Below, piece by piece: positions 51,700 to 60,743 of a DNA stretch of 64,000 nucleotides. Under the pieces are notes generated by a model. The model did not search any database. It saw nothing but the letters and a program-made list of their open reading frames with translations, and was not told where the DNA came from. The DNA is from Salinibacter pepae. GTDB lineage: Bacteria > Bacteroidota > Rhodothermia > Rhodothermales > Salinibacteraceae. The stretch spans positions 558,001 to 622,000 of the forward strand of contig NZ_CAMTTE010000001.1 of the NCBI RefSeq assembly GCF_947077775.1. The letters are read 5' to 3'. Position numbers and translations under genes: made by a program. The stretch's first letter is position 1. Every line of letters starts with the position of its first letter.

Positions 51700-51746
51700 C
51701 CCACCTGCTCGACTCGCGCACCAAATCCCGTCGCACGCCCCCCGCA

Positions 51747-52394
51747 ATGCGCTTCCTCATTCCCTACCTGGCCACCCACGGCCCACGCCCGTTCCACCGC
51801 TTCGTTCCGGACCTCCTCTGGCGGGTCGAGGCGGGGGCTAAGACCGCGTACCTCACCTTCGACGACGGCCCGACCGAGGAGCTCACGGACGACCTGCTCG
51901 ACCTGCTCGCGCAGTACGACGCGCAGGCCACCCACTTCCTCGTCGGCCAGAACGCGGACCGGCACCCAGGCCGTGCCCGCGCCATTGCTCGGGCCGGGCA
52001 CCTCGTCGGCAACCACACCTATACCCACGTCGACCCCTGGTCCGTGCCCCACGAGCAGCTGCAGAGTGAGGTCGCCCGCACCACGCGGCGGCTGCAGTCC
52101 CTCACGCAAACCCGGCTCCGGGCGCTCCGCCCGCCCTACGGCCACCCCACGCAGGGGCTCCGCCGGTGGTGTGCGGCCCAGAACCAACGGATGGTGATGT
52201 GGGACGTGATGCCGGGCGACTACCTGAAGACCGCCCGGGCCCAGCGGGTGGCCCACTTCGTGGTGCGCCACGTGCGCCCCGGCTCCGTCATTGTCCTCCA
52301 CGACAATCCCGTCTGCGAGGACGTCACCCTCCCGGCCCTGGCGACCATTCTCCGCACGCTTTCCGCCGAGGGCTGGACGTTTGACGCGCTCTGA
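51747..52394 (+). CDS. Polysaccharide deacetylase (NodB homology, CE4)
   Basis: 215 residues, one NodB domain with all five motifs: motif 1 AYLTFDDGPTEELTDDLLDL (Asp pair, about 34-53), motif 2 GHLVGNHTYTHVDPWSVP (zinc His residues), motif 3 RALRPPYGHPTQG, motif 4 MVMWDVMPGDYL and motif 5 PGSVIVLHDNPV. Metal-dependent de-N-acetylase of chitin, peptidoglycan or other N-acetylated polymers by family. No signal peptide or membrane anchor is visible, which is unusual for an enzyme acting on cell-surface polymer; a carrier-linked or small substrate in the cytoplasm is possible. It follows the degenerate GT2 gene and precedes acnA. Confidence 0.9.
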   Translation: MRFLIPYLATHGPRPFHRFVPDLLWRVEAGAKTAYLTFDDGPTEELTDDLLDLLAQYDAQATHFLVGQNADRHPGRARAIARAGHLVGNHTYTHVDPWSVPHEQLQSEVARTTRRLQSLTQTRLRALRPPYGHPTQGLRRWCAAQNQRMVMWDVMPGDYLKTARAQRVAHFVVRHVRPGSVIVLHDNPVCEDVTLPALATILRTLSAEGWTFDAL

Positions 52395-52535
52395 CGGCGT
52401 TCTCCCACACAGACGTAGGGACATGCCTGGCGGGACGACACGGGGTCGTCCCACGGATTCGGCGGAGCCTCAGCGGGCCCTTCGGAATTGAAGGGGGCCC
52501 GCGCAGCCTCCTCGCCTTCCCGTCCCTTTCGGCTT

Positions 52536-55268
52536 ATGTCTGCCCCCGCTGATCTCGCCCCCGATCCCTTCGACGCCCTCGACACATTTGAGACCGGCAC
52601 GGGGCCGGCGTACCTGTACCGCCTCTCCGCGCTGGACGGCGTCGATCTCGATCGGCTTCCCGTCTCCATCCGCATCCTCTTGGAGGGCTTGCTCCGGCAG
52701 TGGGACGGCGACCTGGTCACTGAGGAGCACGTCCGCCGGCTGGCGCAGTACGACCCCGCCGCCCCGACCGAGGCGGCCATTCCGTTCACGCCCTCCCGCG
52801 TGCTGCTGCAGGACTTCACCGGGGTCCCGTCCGTGGTGGACCTCGCGGCCCTGCGGTCGGCGATGGATCGGTTCGGCGCCGCCCCGGACGGCATCAGTCC
52901 GGAGGTGCCGGTCCACCTCATCATCGACCACTCCGTACAGGTGGACCACTTCGGCCTGCCGAACGCGGTCCAGCTCAACAGCGAGCTGGAGTTTCGCCGC
53001 AATCAGGAGCGGTACACGTTCCTGAAGTGGGGCCAGCAGGCCTTCGACGACTTCAGCGTGGTGCCGCCGGCCAGCGGCATCTGCCACCAGGTGAACCTGG
53101 AGTACGTGGGCCGCGGGGTGTGGACGCGCGACACGGCGAACGGGACGCCCCTCGCGTACCCGGATACGCTCGTGGGCACCGACAGCCACACCACCATGAT
53201 CAACGGCCTGGGCGTGCTCGGCTGGGGCGTGGGCGGCATCGACGCGGAGGCCGCCCTGCTGGGGCAGCCCCTCTACATGCTGATGCCGGAGGTGGTCGGC
53301 GTCGAGCTAACCGGCGAGCTGTCGGAGGGGGCCACGGCGACCGACCTCGTGCTCACCATCACCCAGATGCTCCGCGAATACGGCGTCGTAGGGCGCTTCG
53401 TCGAGTTTTTCGGCGCGGGCCTGCACACCCTCACGGTGCCGGACCGCGCCACGATCGCCAACATGTCGCCCGAGTACGGGGCCACAATGGGCTTCTTCCC
53501 CATCGACGGCGAGACGCTCGACTACATGCGCCGCACAAACCGCTCCGACGAGCAGGTGGAGCTCGTGGAGCGCTACACGAAGGCGCAGGGCCTCTTTCAC
53601 ACCCCGGACACCCCGGCCCCCGACTACCTGGACGTGCTGGAGCTGGACCTCGGCACGGTGACCCCGAGCGTGGCCGGCCCCAAGCGCCCGCAGGACCGCA
53701 TCCGCGTGCCGGAGCTGCCGGACGCCTTCGCGGACTCGCTGACCGCCCCGTCCGGCCCCACCGGCTTTGGGCTCGACGCGGACGACCTCGGCGCCACCGG
53801 CACGTACGACGACGGCACCCACACGCTCGACCTCACACACGGCGACGTGGTCATCGCGGCCATCACCAGCTGCACAAACACGTCGAACCCCTCCGTGATG
53901 TTGGGCGCGGGCCTGCTCGCCAAGAACGCCGTCGAGGCCGGGCTCACCGTCCCGCCCTACATCAAGACGAGCCTCGCGCCCGGGTCGAAGGTCGTGACCG
54001 ACTACCTCCAGGAGAGCGACCTGCTGCCCTTCCTCGAAGAGCTCGGCTTCGCCACCGTCGGCTACGGCTGCACCACCTGCATTGGCAACAGCGGCCCCCT
54101 GCCCGACCCGGTGGCGGACGCCATCGAGGAGGGCACCCTGATCGTCTCCGGCGTGCTCAGCGGCAACCGCAACTTCGAGGGCCGCATCCACCCGCTCGTG
54201 CAGGCCAACTACCTCGGCTCGCCGCCGCTGGTGGTGGCCTACGCCCTCGCCGGCACCGTCGACATCGACCTCACCACGGACCCGATCGGCGAGACGGCCG
54301 GCGGCGAGGCGGTGTACCTGCGGGACCTCTGGCCGTCGAGCGAGGCGGTGAAGCGCCTGGTCGACGCGGCCGTGAAGCCCGACTTCTTCGCCGCGGAGTA
54401 CGAGGGCATCGAGACCTCCAACGAGACGTGGAACGAGATCGAGATCCCGGAAGGGGCGGTCTACGACTGGGAGGAGAACTCCACCTACATCAAGGAGCCG
54501 CCCTTCTTCGTCGACCTGACGCCCGAGGTGCCGCCGGTGGACGCCATCGAGGACGCCCGCGTGCTGGTGAAGGTGGGCGACTCGACGACCACCGACCACA
54601 TCTCGCCCGCCGGCGCCATCCCGCCGGACAGCCCCGCCGGGACGTACCTGATCGAGCGGGGCGTGGAGCCGCGCCAGTTCAACTCCTACGGCGCCCGCCG
54701 CGGCAACCACGAGGTGATGATGCGGGGCACGTTCGCCAACATCCGCATCAAGAACGAACTGGTGCCCGGCACGGAGGGCGGCGTTACGAAGAACTTTCTG
54801 CGGGACGGCGAGGTGACCAGCGTCTACGAGGCGGCGATGGACTATCAGGCACACGACGTGCCGCTGGTCGTGCTCGCGGGCGCAGACTACGGCATGGGCT
54901 CCAGCCGCGACTGGGCCGCGAAGGGCACCGACCTGCTCGGCGTGGAGGCCGTGATCGCCGCCAGCTACGAGCGCATCCACCGCTCCAATCTGATCGGGAT
55001 GGGCGTGCTGCCGCTCCAGTTCGCCGACGGCGCGGACGCCGACAGCCTGGGGCTCGACGGCACAGAAACGTTCGACATTCCGCTCGACGAAGACCTGGCG
55101 CCCGGACAGGAGATTGCGGTGACGGCCACGGCCGCGGACGGCACGGCGACCACCTTTCCCACCATCGCCCGGTGCGACACGCCCGTCGAGGTGCGCTACT
55201 ACCGCCACGGCGGCATTCTCCACTACGTCCTCCGCGAGACGCTGCGGGGGGCGCCGGTGACGGCGTAG
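52536..55268 (+). CDS. acnA: Aconitate hydratase
   Basis: 910 residues, typical of AcnA/IRP1-type aconitase. Isomerises citrate to isocitrate in the TCA cycle using a 4Fe-4S cluster. Cluster ligands are Cys446 in [12 protein letters not shown], and Cys512 and Cys515 in [18 protein letters not shown]. Further: [74 protein letters not shown] and the swivel domain [20 protein letters not shown]. The ATG at 52536 ([12 protein letters not shown]) is used because the extra upstream codons lack similarity. Convergent with the MerR gene, 42 bases apart. Confidence 0.97.
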   Translation: MSAPADLAPDPFDALDTFETGTGPAYLYRLSALDGVDLDRLPVSIRILLEGLLRQWDGDLVTEEHVRRLAQYDPAAPTEAAIPFTPSRVLLQDFTGVPSVVDLAALRSAMDRFGAAPDGISPEVPVHLIIDHSVQVDHFGLPNAVQLNSELEFRRNQERYTFLKWGQQAFDDFSVVPPASGICHQVNLEYVGRGVWTRDTANGTPLAYPDTLVGTDSHTTMINGLGVLGWGVGGIDAEAALLGQPLYMLMPEVVGVELTGELSEGATATDLVLTITQMLREYGVVGRFVEFFGAGLHTLTVPDRATIANMSPEYGATMGFFPIDGETLDYMRRTNRSDEQVELVERYTKAQGLFHTPDTPAPDYLDVLELDLGTVTPSVAGPKRPQDRIRVPELPDAFADSLTAPSGPTGFGLDADDLGATGTYDDGTHTLDLTHGDVVIAAITSCTNTSNPSVMLGAGLLAKNAVEAGLTVPPYIKTSLAPGSKVVTDYLQESDLLPFLEELGFATVGYGCTTCIGNSGPLPDPVADAIEEGTLIVSGVLSGNRNFEGRIHPLVQANYLGSPPLVVAYALAGTVDIDLTTDPIGETAGGEAVYLRDLWPSSEAVKRLVDAAVKPDFFAAEYEGIETSNETWNEIEIPEGAVYDWEENSTYIKEPPFFVDLTPEVPPVDAIEDARVLVKVGDSTTTDHISPAGAIPPDSPAGTYLIERGVEPRQFNSYGARRGNHEVMMRGTFANIRIKNELVPGTEGGVTKNFLRDGEVTSVYEAAMDYQAHDVPLVVLAGADYGMGSSRDWAAKGTDLLGVEAVIAASYERIHRSNLIGMGVLPLQFADGADADSLGLDGTETFDIPLDEDLAPGQEIAVTATAADGTATTFPTIARCDTPVEVRYYRHGGILHYVLRETLRGAPVTA

Positions 55269-55310
55269 CGGGAGGCCGTCCGAACGGCCCGGCGCACCGC
55301 TGGGGGCGGG

Positions 55311-55646
55311 CTACTCATCGAGCTGGTCGCGGAGTTCAACGAGGAACGCCCGGAGCGCTTTCAGGTCGTCCGCGATGTCATCGCCTGCCTCCGCCCCGGC
55401 GTCCTGGCGGGCAATGGCCTGCCGCGCCCCCTCGATCGTGTACTTTTCGTCCTTCAGGAGATGACGAATGCGTTCGACCGTTTCCACGTCGTCCTGGGTG
55501 TAGACCCGCCGCCCGGCCCGGTTCTTTCGGGGACTCAAGACCTCGAATTCCTGCTCCCAGTACCGGAGGACGTGGGGCTCCTGGTCGACGATCTCACCGA
55601 CCTCCCCGATCGAGTAGTAGAGCGTCTCGATTTCGTCCTCGGGCAT
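55311..55646 (-). CDS. MerR-family transcriptional regulator
   Basis: 111 residues. Winged helix-turn-helix at 10-80: YYSIGEVGEIVDQEPHVLRY, WEQEFEVLSPRKNRAGRRVY, TQDDVETVERIRHLLKDEKY. This wording (HVLRYWEQEF) is that of short MerR-like regulators common in Bacteroidota and Proteobacteria with unknown ligand. The C-terminal helix (residues 85-111) is acidic and short, without a metal-binding Cys cluster. Start ATG at 55646 by family alignment. Gene follows sbcC on the minus strand by 110 bases. Confidence 0.88.
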   Translation of the reverse strand: MPEDEIETLYYSIGEVGEIVDQEPHVLRYWEQEFEVLSPRKNRAGRRVYTQDDVETVERIRHLLKDEKYTIEGARQAIARQDAGAEAGDDIADDLKALRAFLVELRDQLDE

Positions 55647-55756
55647 GGGGGTAGCTGACCGGCAGAAAGGGCGTGTGCGAAAGACGTGTGCATCCGTACG
55701 ACGCTGGGCCGTCACCGTTCGGGAGACGCCCCGTCGGACTGGGTCTCGGCGGCGGG

Positions 55757-58700
55757 CTACGCCCCGACGAGCTCGAAGGTGGAGCCGACGGAGGGATCCT
55801 TCTCGACCTCGATGCGCACCGGAAAGGCCCGCTTGAGCCGTTCGAGGTGCGTGATGACGAGGATCTTAGCGAAGTCCTCGCGGATCGCCTGAATGGCCTC
55901 CACGAGCCGCTCGATGCCGGCTTCGTCCTGCGTGCCGAACCCCTCGTCAATCACGAGGGTGCGCACCCGTACACCGCTGCGCTCGGCCAGCAGCTGCGCC
56001 AGCGCGACACGGAGGGCAAAGTTGACCCGGAAGCTCTCGCCACCCGAGTACGTCTCGTAGGGGCGGGGTGCGCCGTGCTCGTCGGTGATGATGATTTCGA
56101 GCGTTTCTTTGGTCCCTCCGCTTTTCTTCTCTTTGAGGGTGTCGAGCCGCACGTGCATCCGGCCGTCGGTGAGCCGGTCCAGGATGCGATTTGCGCGCTC
56201 TTCGATGTCGGGAAGCGTCTCTTCGATGATGAGCGACGGGATGCCGTTCTTGCCGAAGGCGGCCCGGAGGTGCTTGTACCGCTGGCGGGCGGCGGCGGCA
56301 TCTTGGCGCTCTTTTCGGGCCGCCTCCAGGGCCTCCCGGTCCGCCGCGGCCTGCTCCAGCTGCGCGTCCAGCTTGCCGAGGCGCTGCTGCAGGTCGGTGA
56401 GCGCCTCTTCTTCGGCCTCCACCTGCTCCGATACGCTCTCCTGCTCGGCGACCACCTCCGGCTTGTCCTCTAGCGCCGACTCGCACTCCGCAAGGCGCTC
56501 ATCCAACCCCTGCTTCTCCTCCTGGGCCCCCTCCATCCGGTCTCGAATCCGGGTGCGCTGTTCCGCCCACTCGGTGCGGTTTTCCTGAGCGTTGACGAGG
56601 GCGTTGTGGCGGTCCGGCACGTCGCTCAACGCCTGCAGGCGCTCTCGGATTTCCTGAAAGCGGTCCGGGTCGAACTCCAGGGCGTCGATCTCCGCCCGCA
56701 GATCCTCCATGTCTTCTTGTAGGTCCTCGGCCACACGGTTCTCGTCCAAAGCCGTCCGGAGCTGCTCGATCTTCTCGTCCCGCTCGTCCCGTTTTTGCGC
56801 CAGCTCCTCCCGTCGTGCGGCTGCACGCTCAATCTCGGCCAGCCGATCCGCGTACCGGTCGAATTGGGCCGCCCGGTTCTGCAGCGCCTCGAAGGCGTCC
56901 GTGTCGACCTCCGTCTCCGCGAGGCGCTGCTTGCAGGCCTGCCACTGCCGCCGCGCGGACTCGGCGTAGCGCCCCTCTGTGAGGCGTTGGCCAAGGCGTT
57001 CGGCCTTTTCGCGGTGGGCCGCGAGCGCCTCCGCCGTCGCCTCCAGTGCCCGCTTCTGCTCCTGGGCCGTCGCGAGGGCCTCCCCGACGTCGTCCAGGGC
57101 CTCTCGTTTGTCCTGAAGCTGGCGGTACGTCCGCCGCAGTTCGGCCCGTCGCTCTTTTTCTTCATCGAGTTGTGCCCGGGCCGACTCGATGGCCGTGTCG
57201 AGCTCATCGATGTGGGACCGGAGCGTGGCCTCCGCCTCCTCCCGGTGGGCGTCGGTCAGCTCGGTGCCACAGGTCGGGCACACGTCCCCATCGGCTTCTC
57301 GAAACCGCCGCAGCTCCTCGGCCTCCCGCTCGCGTTCGTCTCGCAGCGCCTCCAGCTGCCCCGCCTGCTCCTGGACGGCCTGGGACCGGGCCGTCCCGTC
57401 GTCTTCGATCTCGGCCATGCGCTCGTCCAGGGCCGCCCGCGTCTCCTGCTTCGAGCGAAGCGCGTCGATCCGCGCCTCGATCTGCTCCCTCCGTTCCAGC
57501 GCCTCCGCCTCCTCTTCGATTTGGGCCCGGAGGGTCTCAATCTCGCCCCGAAGCTGCTGCCGCGCCCCCACGATCGCCTCCCGCGCCTCGGCCTTCCGCT
57601 GCTCCAGCCGATCCCGACGCCGGCGCACCCGCTTCCGCTCCGGCACCTGCTGCCGGGCCGCCTGGGCGCGCCGCAGGCGCGTCTCCACCTCCGCCCGCTG
57701 CGCGAGGGTCTCCCGGCAGTCGTCCAGCGACTCTTCGATCCCGGCCCGCTCGGCCCTCAGTCGCTCCAGGCGACGCTCGACGTCGTTGCGCCGCTCCTGG
57801 AGGGACGACGACAGGTCGTCCATCTTCTGTTTAAGGGTCCGGTGGCGTTCGCGCGTGTCTTCGAGGGCGTCCCGCTCCGCGACGAGGGACTGATGGTCGT
57901 CGTACGCCTCCTCGATGGCGGTGCGGTCCTCCAGGAGCGCCTCGGCCTCCTCGATGCGTGCCGTGAGGGCCTCGATCTCGTCGCGGTGCTCCTCGATCCG
58001 GTCGTCCAGGCTGGCCATCGACTCGCGAATCGACTCGGCCTCCCGGGCCGTTGCCTCCAGGGTGGCCCGCTTCTGGGTCAGCGCCTTCTCTCGGTCGCGA
58101 AGGCCGGAGAGGGCCTCCGTCTGCGCCTCAATGTCCGCCTGCACCGCCTCCCGCTCCTCCTCCCAGTCCGGTACGTCCTCCAGGGCCGTCTCCAGCCGCT
58201 CCACCTCCGCCGCGGCGCGCTGCTGCCGCTCCTTCGCCTCGCGCCAGTGGTCGCGCGCCTCGTCTTCGAGCGCCTCGTACCGGCCGAGGTTGAGGATGCG
58301 GGTGAGAATCTCCTTGCGCTGGCTGGGCCGTTTCTGGGTAAACTCGTCGGAGCGGCCCTGCAGCAAAAAGGCCGAGTTGATGAACGTGTCGTAGTCCAGC
58401 CCCAGCGTGTCCTCAATCCGGGCCTGCGTCTCGCGCTGGGTCGCCCCCGTGAGGGGACGGTAGTCCGTGCCGGCGGCGTCGTGGAGCTGAAACTCAAGGT
58501 CGGACGATGTGGTCTTGCCCGTCTCCGACCGGGAGAAGGAGCGGACCACCCGGTAGCGCGTGTCCTCAAGGTCGAAGGTGAACGCCACCCGCATGTGCCG
58601 GGTCCCGATCCGGATGAGCTCCTCGTCGGGCTTGCGGCGGCCGCTCGACTTGCGCGCCGCTCCCCAGACGGCCCACGTCATCGCGTCGAGGAGGGCGGAC

Positions 58701-58816
58701 TTGCCCTCTCCATTGCCGCCGGACAGGCAGGCCACGTCAAAGTGATCGAACTCGAGGGGTGGGGCCTCCGTGCCGTAGCTCAGGAAGTTTTTCAGTTCCA
58801 AGCGGACCGGGACCAT
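55757..58816 (-). CDS. sbcC: SbcC/Rad50-type DNA repair ATPase
   Basis: 1019 residues. Walker A in ACLSGGNGEGKSALLDAMTW (about 30-49), followed by ATPase lobe I, then two long coiled-coil arms (about 180-500 and 525-840) joined by a zinc hook CPTCGTEL at about 511-518, and ATPase lobe II with the ABC signature ETYSGGESFRVNFALRVALA and Walker B RTLVIDEGFGTQD. With SbcD (Mre11-like nuclease) it cleaves hairpins and processes DNA ends. No sbcD gene is adjacent; in many genomes the two overlap. The unknown gene 58907-59338 lies just upstream, 90 bases away. The coiled coil is exceptionally rich in Glu and Arg. Confidence 0.92.
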   Translation of the reverse strand: MVPVRLELKNFLSYGTEAPPLEFDHFDVACLSGGNGEGKSALLDAMTWAVWGAARKSSGRRKPDEELIRIGTRHMRVAFTFDLEDTRYRVVRSFSRSETGKTTSSDLEFQLHDAAGTDYRPLTGATQRETQARIEDTLGLDYDTFINSAFLLQGRSDEFTQKRPSQRKEILTRILNLGRYEALEDEARDHWREAKERQQRAAAEVERLETALEDVPDWEEEREAVQADIEAQTEALSGLRDREKALTQKRATLEATAREAESIRESMASLDDRIEEHRDEIEALTARIEEAEALLEDRTAIEEAYDDHQSLVAERDALEDTRERHRTLKQKMDDLSSSLQERRNDVERRLERLRAERAGIEESLDDCRETLAQRAEVETRLRRAQAARQQVPERKRVRRRRDRLEQRKAEAREAIVGARQQLRGEIETLRAQIEEEAEALERREQIEARIDALRSKQETRAALDERMAEIEDDGTARSQAVQEQAGQLEALRDEREREAEELRRFREADGDVCPTCGTELTDAHREEAEATLRSHIDELDTAIESARAQLDEEKERRAELRRTYRQLQDKREALDDVGEALATAQEQKRALEATAEALAAHREKAERLGQRLTEGRYAESARRQWQACKQRLAETEVDTDAFEALQNRAAQFDRYADRLAEIERAAARREELAQKRDERDEKIEQLRTALDENRVAEDLQEDMEDLRAEIDALEFDPDRFQEIRERLQALSDVPDRHNALVNAQENRTEWAEQRTRIRDRMEGAQEEKQGLDERLAECESALEDKPEVVAEQESVSEQVEAEEEALTDLQQRLGKLDAQLEQAAADREALEAARKERQDAAAARQRYKHLRAAFGKNGIPSLIIEETLPDIEERANRILDRLTDGRMHVRLDTLKEKKSGGTKETLEIIITDEHGAPRPYETYSGGESFRVNFALRVALAQLLAERSGVRVRTLVIDEGFGTQDEAGIERLVEAIQAIREDFAKILVITHLERLKRAFPVRIEVEKDPSVGSTFELVGA

Positions 58817-58906
58817 GCGGGGGACAAGCGCGGGGGAGAGGACGAAACGCCAGTGGGACTACGGGAAATTCCCGATGCGCCCGCGCTGTTTCCAGAACGC
58901 GCCGTC

Positions 58907-59338
58907 TCACCGAAATTCTACGGGCGTTACGATCACGGTCGCGTCCACCACGTCGGTCAGTTCCCGGTCTCGGAGGCGGTCGTTGAGCTGCGCCTCCGCG
59001 GCGGCGGCAATCCGCGCCCGCTCCGGGGCGTCCAGGGCATCGTCCGCCGCCGCCAGGGCGGAGCGGTCGGCCTCCACGTTCAGGTCGGCCTCCACCCGCT
59101 GGCGCGGCGCCCCCGGCACCCGCTCCCGAACAAGATTCAGGTCGACGCTGAGCGCGCAGTCTTCCGCGCCCGCCCCATCCAAAATCTCGCGGGCCGTGTC
59201 TTCGATCGCACGCTGCAGGTCCCCGGCAAGCTCCGGGCGCAGGCGCCCGTTCTCCTGCACGAGGCCGCGGATGGTGTCAAGCTCAACGTCCCCGACAATG
59301 TGAAGGTCGATTGAGATGTCGCTGCCAAGAACGGGCAT
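58907..59338 (-). CDS. Acidic protein of unknown function
   Basis: 143 residues, calculated to be strongly acidic. Opening SDISIDLHIVGDVELDTIRG looks like two beta strands and a helix, followed by ELAGDLQRAIEDTAREILDG, AEDCALSVDLNLVRERVPGA and a helical segment DDALDAPERARIAAAAEAQL, closing with a strand VVDATVIVTPVEF. This alternation suggests a small compact alpha/beta domain. No signal peptide, membrane segment or family recognised. The ATG at 59338 is chosen because the preceding residues are unlike protein. It stands between cvpA and sbcC on the same strand. Confidence 0.6.
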   Translation of the reverse strand: MPVLGSDISIDLHIVGDVELDTIRGLVQENGRLRPELAGDLQRAIEDTAREILDGAGAEDCALSVDLNLVRERVPGAPRQRVEADLNVEADRSALAAADDALDAPERARIAAAAEAQLNDRLRDRELTDVVDATVIVTPVEFR

Positions 59339-59446
59339 AGGAACGAGCAAAGGTAGTGAGCCCACGCGGGTGAACGAACTGGTGCCGCCAAAAACACAAC
59401 CCTCATTTCCTTCCTTCTCCAGGGCCCCCACGCGCCCCAGCGCACA

Positions 59447-60040
59447 TCACTGAATTCCGGATTGGAGGCCCGAGCGGGGGGTCCCCGAATCGGACGACTC
59501 CGGAACCGCGTCCATGCGGGACCGCACCTGTCGGCCCAGCTGATCGGCCGCCCGTTTGGCCGCGGGAAACCAGGATTCGGTCGCCTCGATCGTCCTGGGC
59601 AGAAGCTGCGCAACCGGGCGGTAGAGGGCCGAGTCGGTTCGCGTCTCCTTCTCCGGGAGCTCCAGGCCGGCGAGGACCAGAAACAGCAGGCTCAGGAGCA
59701 ACGCCGCCTTGGCCCCCCCAACCGCCCCCCCGGCCGCCCGGTTTAGAAACGAGAGGGATAGGGTGTCAAACAGCTGCTCCAGGAGCCGGGCCAGGACCAG
59801 AAACAGGAGGTAGACCCCCAAGAACAGCACCGTGAAACCAGCGAGCGGGGCGACCGACTCGGCGAGGCCCAGGCTCTTGACGATGAGTGCCCCCACCGCC
59901 CCCATAAACTCCACGGAAAAGAGAAGCGCGGCCACGAGCCCAAGGAGGCTCGCCGCCTGACGCACGGCCCCCACCAGGTACCCGCGGATGAGCCCCGCGA
60001 GGAGCATGACGAGGATAAACCAGTCGAGCACAGTCAGCAT
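59447..60040 (-). CDS. CvpA-family membrane protein
   Basis: 197 residues. Four membrane helices (about 3-22, 27-48, 67-90, 103-126): the family opening LTVLDWFILVMLLAGLIRGY, LVGAVRQAASLLGLVAALLF, and FLNRAAGGAVGGAKAALLLS, then a polar C-terminal tail (TIEATESWFPAAKRAADQLG). CvpA was named for colicin V production; family members contribute to envelope stress tolerance but the mechanism is unclear. Start ATG at 60040 (MLTVLDWF) as in the family. Preceded by yqeY at 154 bases. Confidence 0.88.
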   Translation of the reverse strand: MLTVLDWFILVMLLAGLIRGYLVGAVRQAASLLGLVAALLFSVEFMGAVGALIVKSLGLAESVAPLAGFTVLFLGVYLLFLVLARLLEQLFDTLSLSFLNRAAGGAVGGAKAALLLSLLFLVLAGLELPEKETRTDSALYRPVAQLLPRTIEATESWFPAAKRAADQLGRQVRSRMDAVPESSDSGTPRSGLQSGIQ

Positions 60041-60194
60041 GGCAACACCGCCGGCGATCCGGAAACAGGGTCCTACCCGAAAAGATGAAGAAGAGATGCA
60101 ATGATGTAAAGCGCCCCCCCGGAACAAGGTTCACGGCGGAGAGACGGCCTCGCGACGCAAAAAGAGGCCCCGACTGATTCCTCCGGAAGCCGTT

Positions 60195-60662
60195 TCAGTC
60201 CGAGAGGCGATCCTGTACCATCTCCCGCACCCGGTTGCCGTCCACCCGGCCGCGCAGCTCGTCCATGGCACGCCCCATGACCGGCCCCATGTCGGCCATC
60301 GAGGTGGCGCCCACGTCGTCGATGAGTGCGTCAAGCCGCTCGGCCAGCTCCTCGTCGCTCAGTCGGTCCGGCAGGTAGTCTTCGAGCACCTCAATCTCCT
60401 CCCGCTCCTTCTGTGCCAGGTCGTCGCGGTCCGCCTCCTCGTACTGTTCGATCGAGTCGCGGCGCTGCTTCACCTGTTTCTGGACGACAGCCAGCTCCTC
60501 CTGCTCTTCGAGGCTGGCGTCGGTCCCCGCCCGTCGCTTCGCAATCTCCTTGTTGGCGAGGGCCGCCCGGAGGGATCGGAGGGCGCGCCGGCGCACGTCG
60601 TCCTGCGCCTTCATGGCGTCGGTGAGGTCCTGCTTTACGCGGTCGAGAATGGAGTCGGACAT
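60195..60662 (-). CDS. yqeY: GatB/YqeY domain protein
   Basis: 155 residues. YqeY family, related to the C-terminal tRNA-binding part of GatB amidotransferase. Visible wording: LDRVKQDLTDAMKAQDDVRR, ALRSLRAALANKEIAKR, RRDSIEQYEEADRDDLAQKE, EIEVLEDYLPDRLSDEELAE, and MADMGPVMGRAMDELRGRVD near the end. Two helical domains; likely interacts with tRNA or tRNA-dependent amidation, unproven. Follows ptsI on the same strand by 81 bases. Start ATG at 60662 fits the family exactly. Confidence 0.92.
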   Translation of the reverse strand: MSDSILDRVKQDLTDAMKAQDDVRRRALRSLRAALANKEIAKRRAGTDASLEEQEELAVVQKQVKQRRDSIEQYEEADRDDLAQKEREEIEVLEDYLPDRLSDEELAERLDALIDDVGATSMADMGPVMGRAMDELRGRVDGNRVREMVQDRLSD

Positions 60663-60743
60663 GGTGTGCGGTAGGAAATGACGGGAAGGTGGTGAGAGTG
60701 AGGGGCGGTGACGCGCCGGGAACACACTCAACGCCGCCGCGGG

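Noticed and set aside
53027-55654. 875-codon open frame inside acnA, same strand but different frame
   Set aside because: Arg/Gly/Pro-rich translation without motifs; the aconitase frame with its cluster Cys residues is unmistakable.
56795-59314. 839-codon plus-strand frame antisense to sbcC
   Set aside because: Leu/Arg/Gly-rich shadow of the coiled-coil gene; no start context or domain.
60139-60170. Possible terminator hairpin (GGCCTC/GAGGCC) after yqeY
   Set aside because: The loop is long, about 12 bases, and no T tract follows the stem in either direction.
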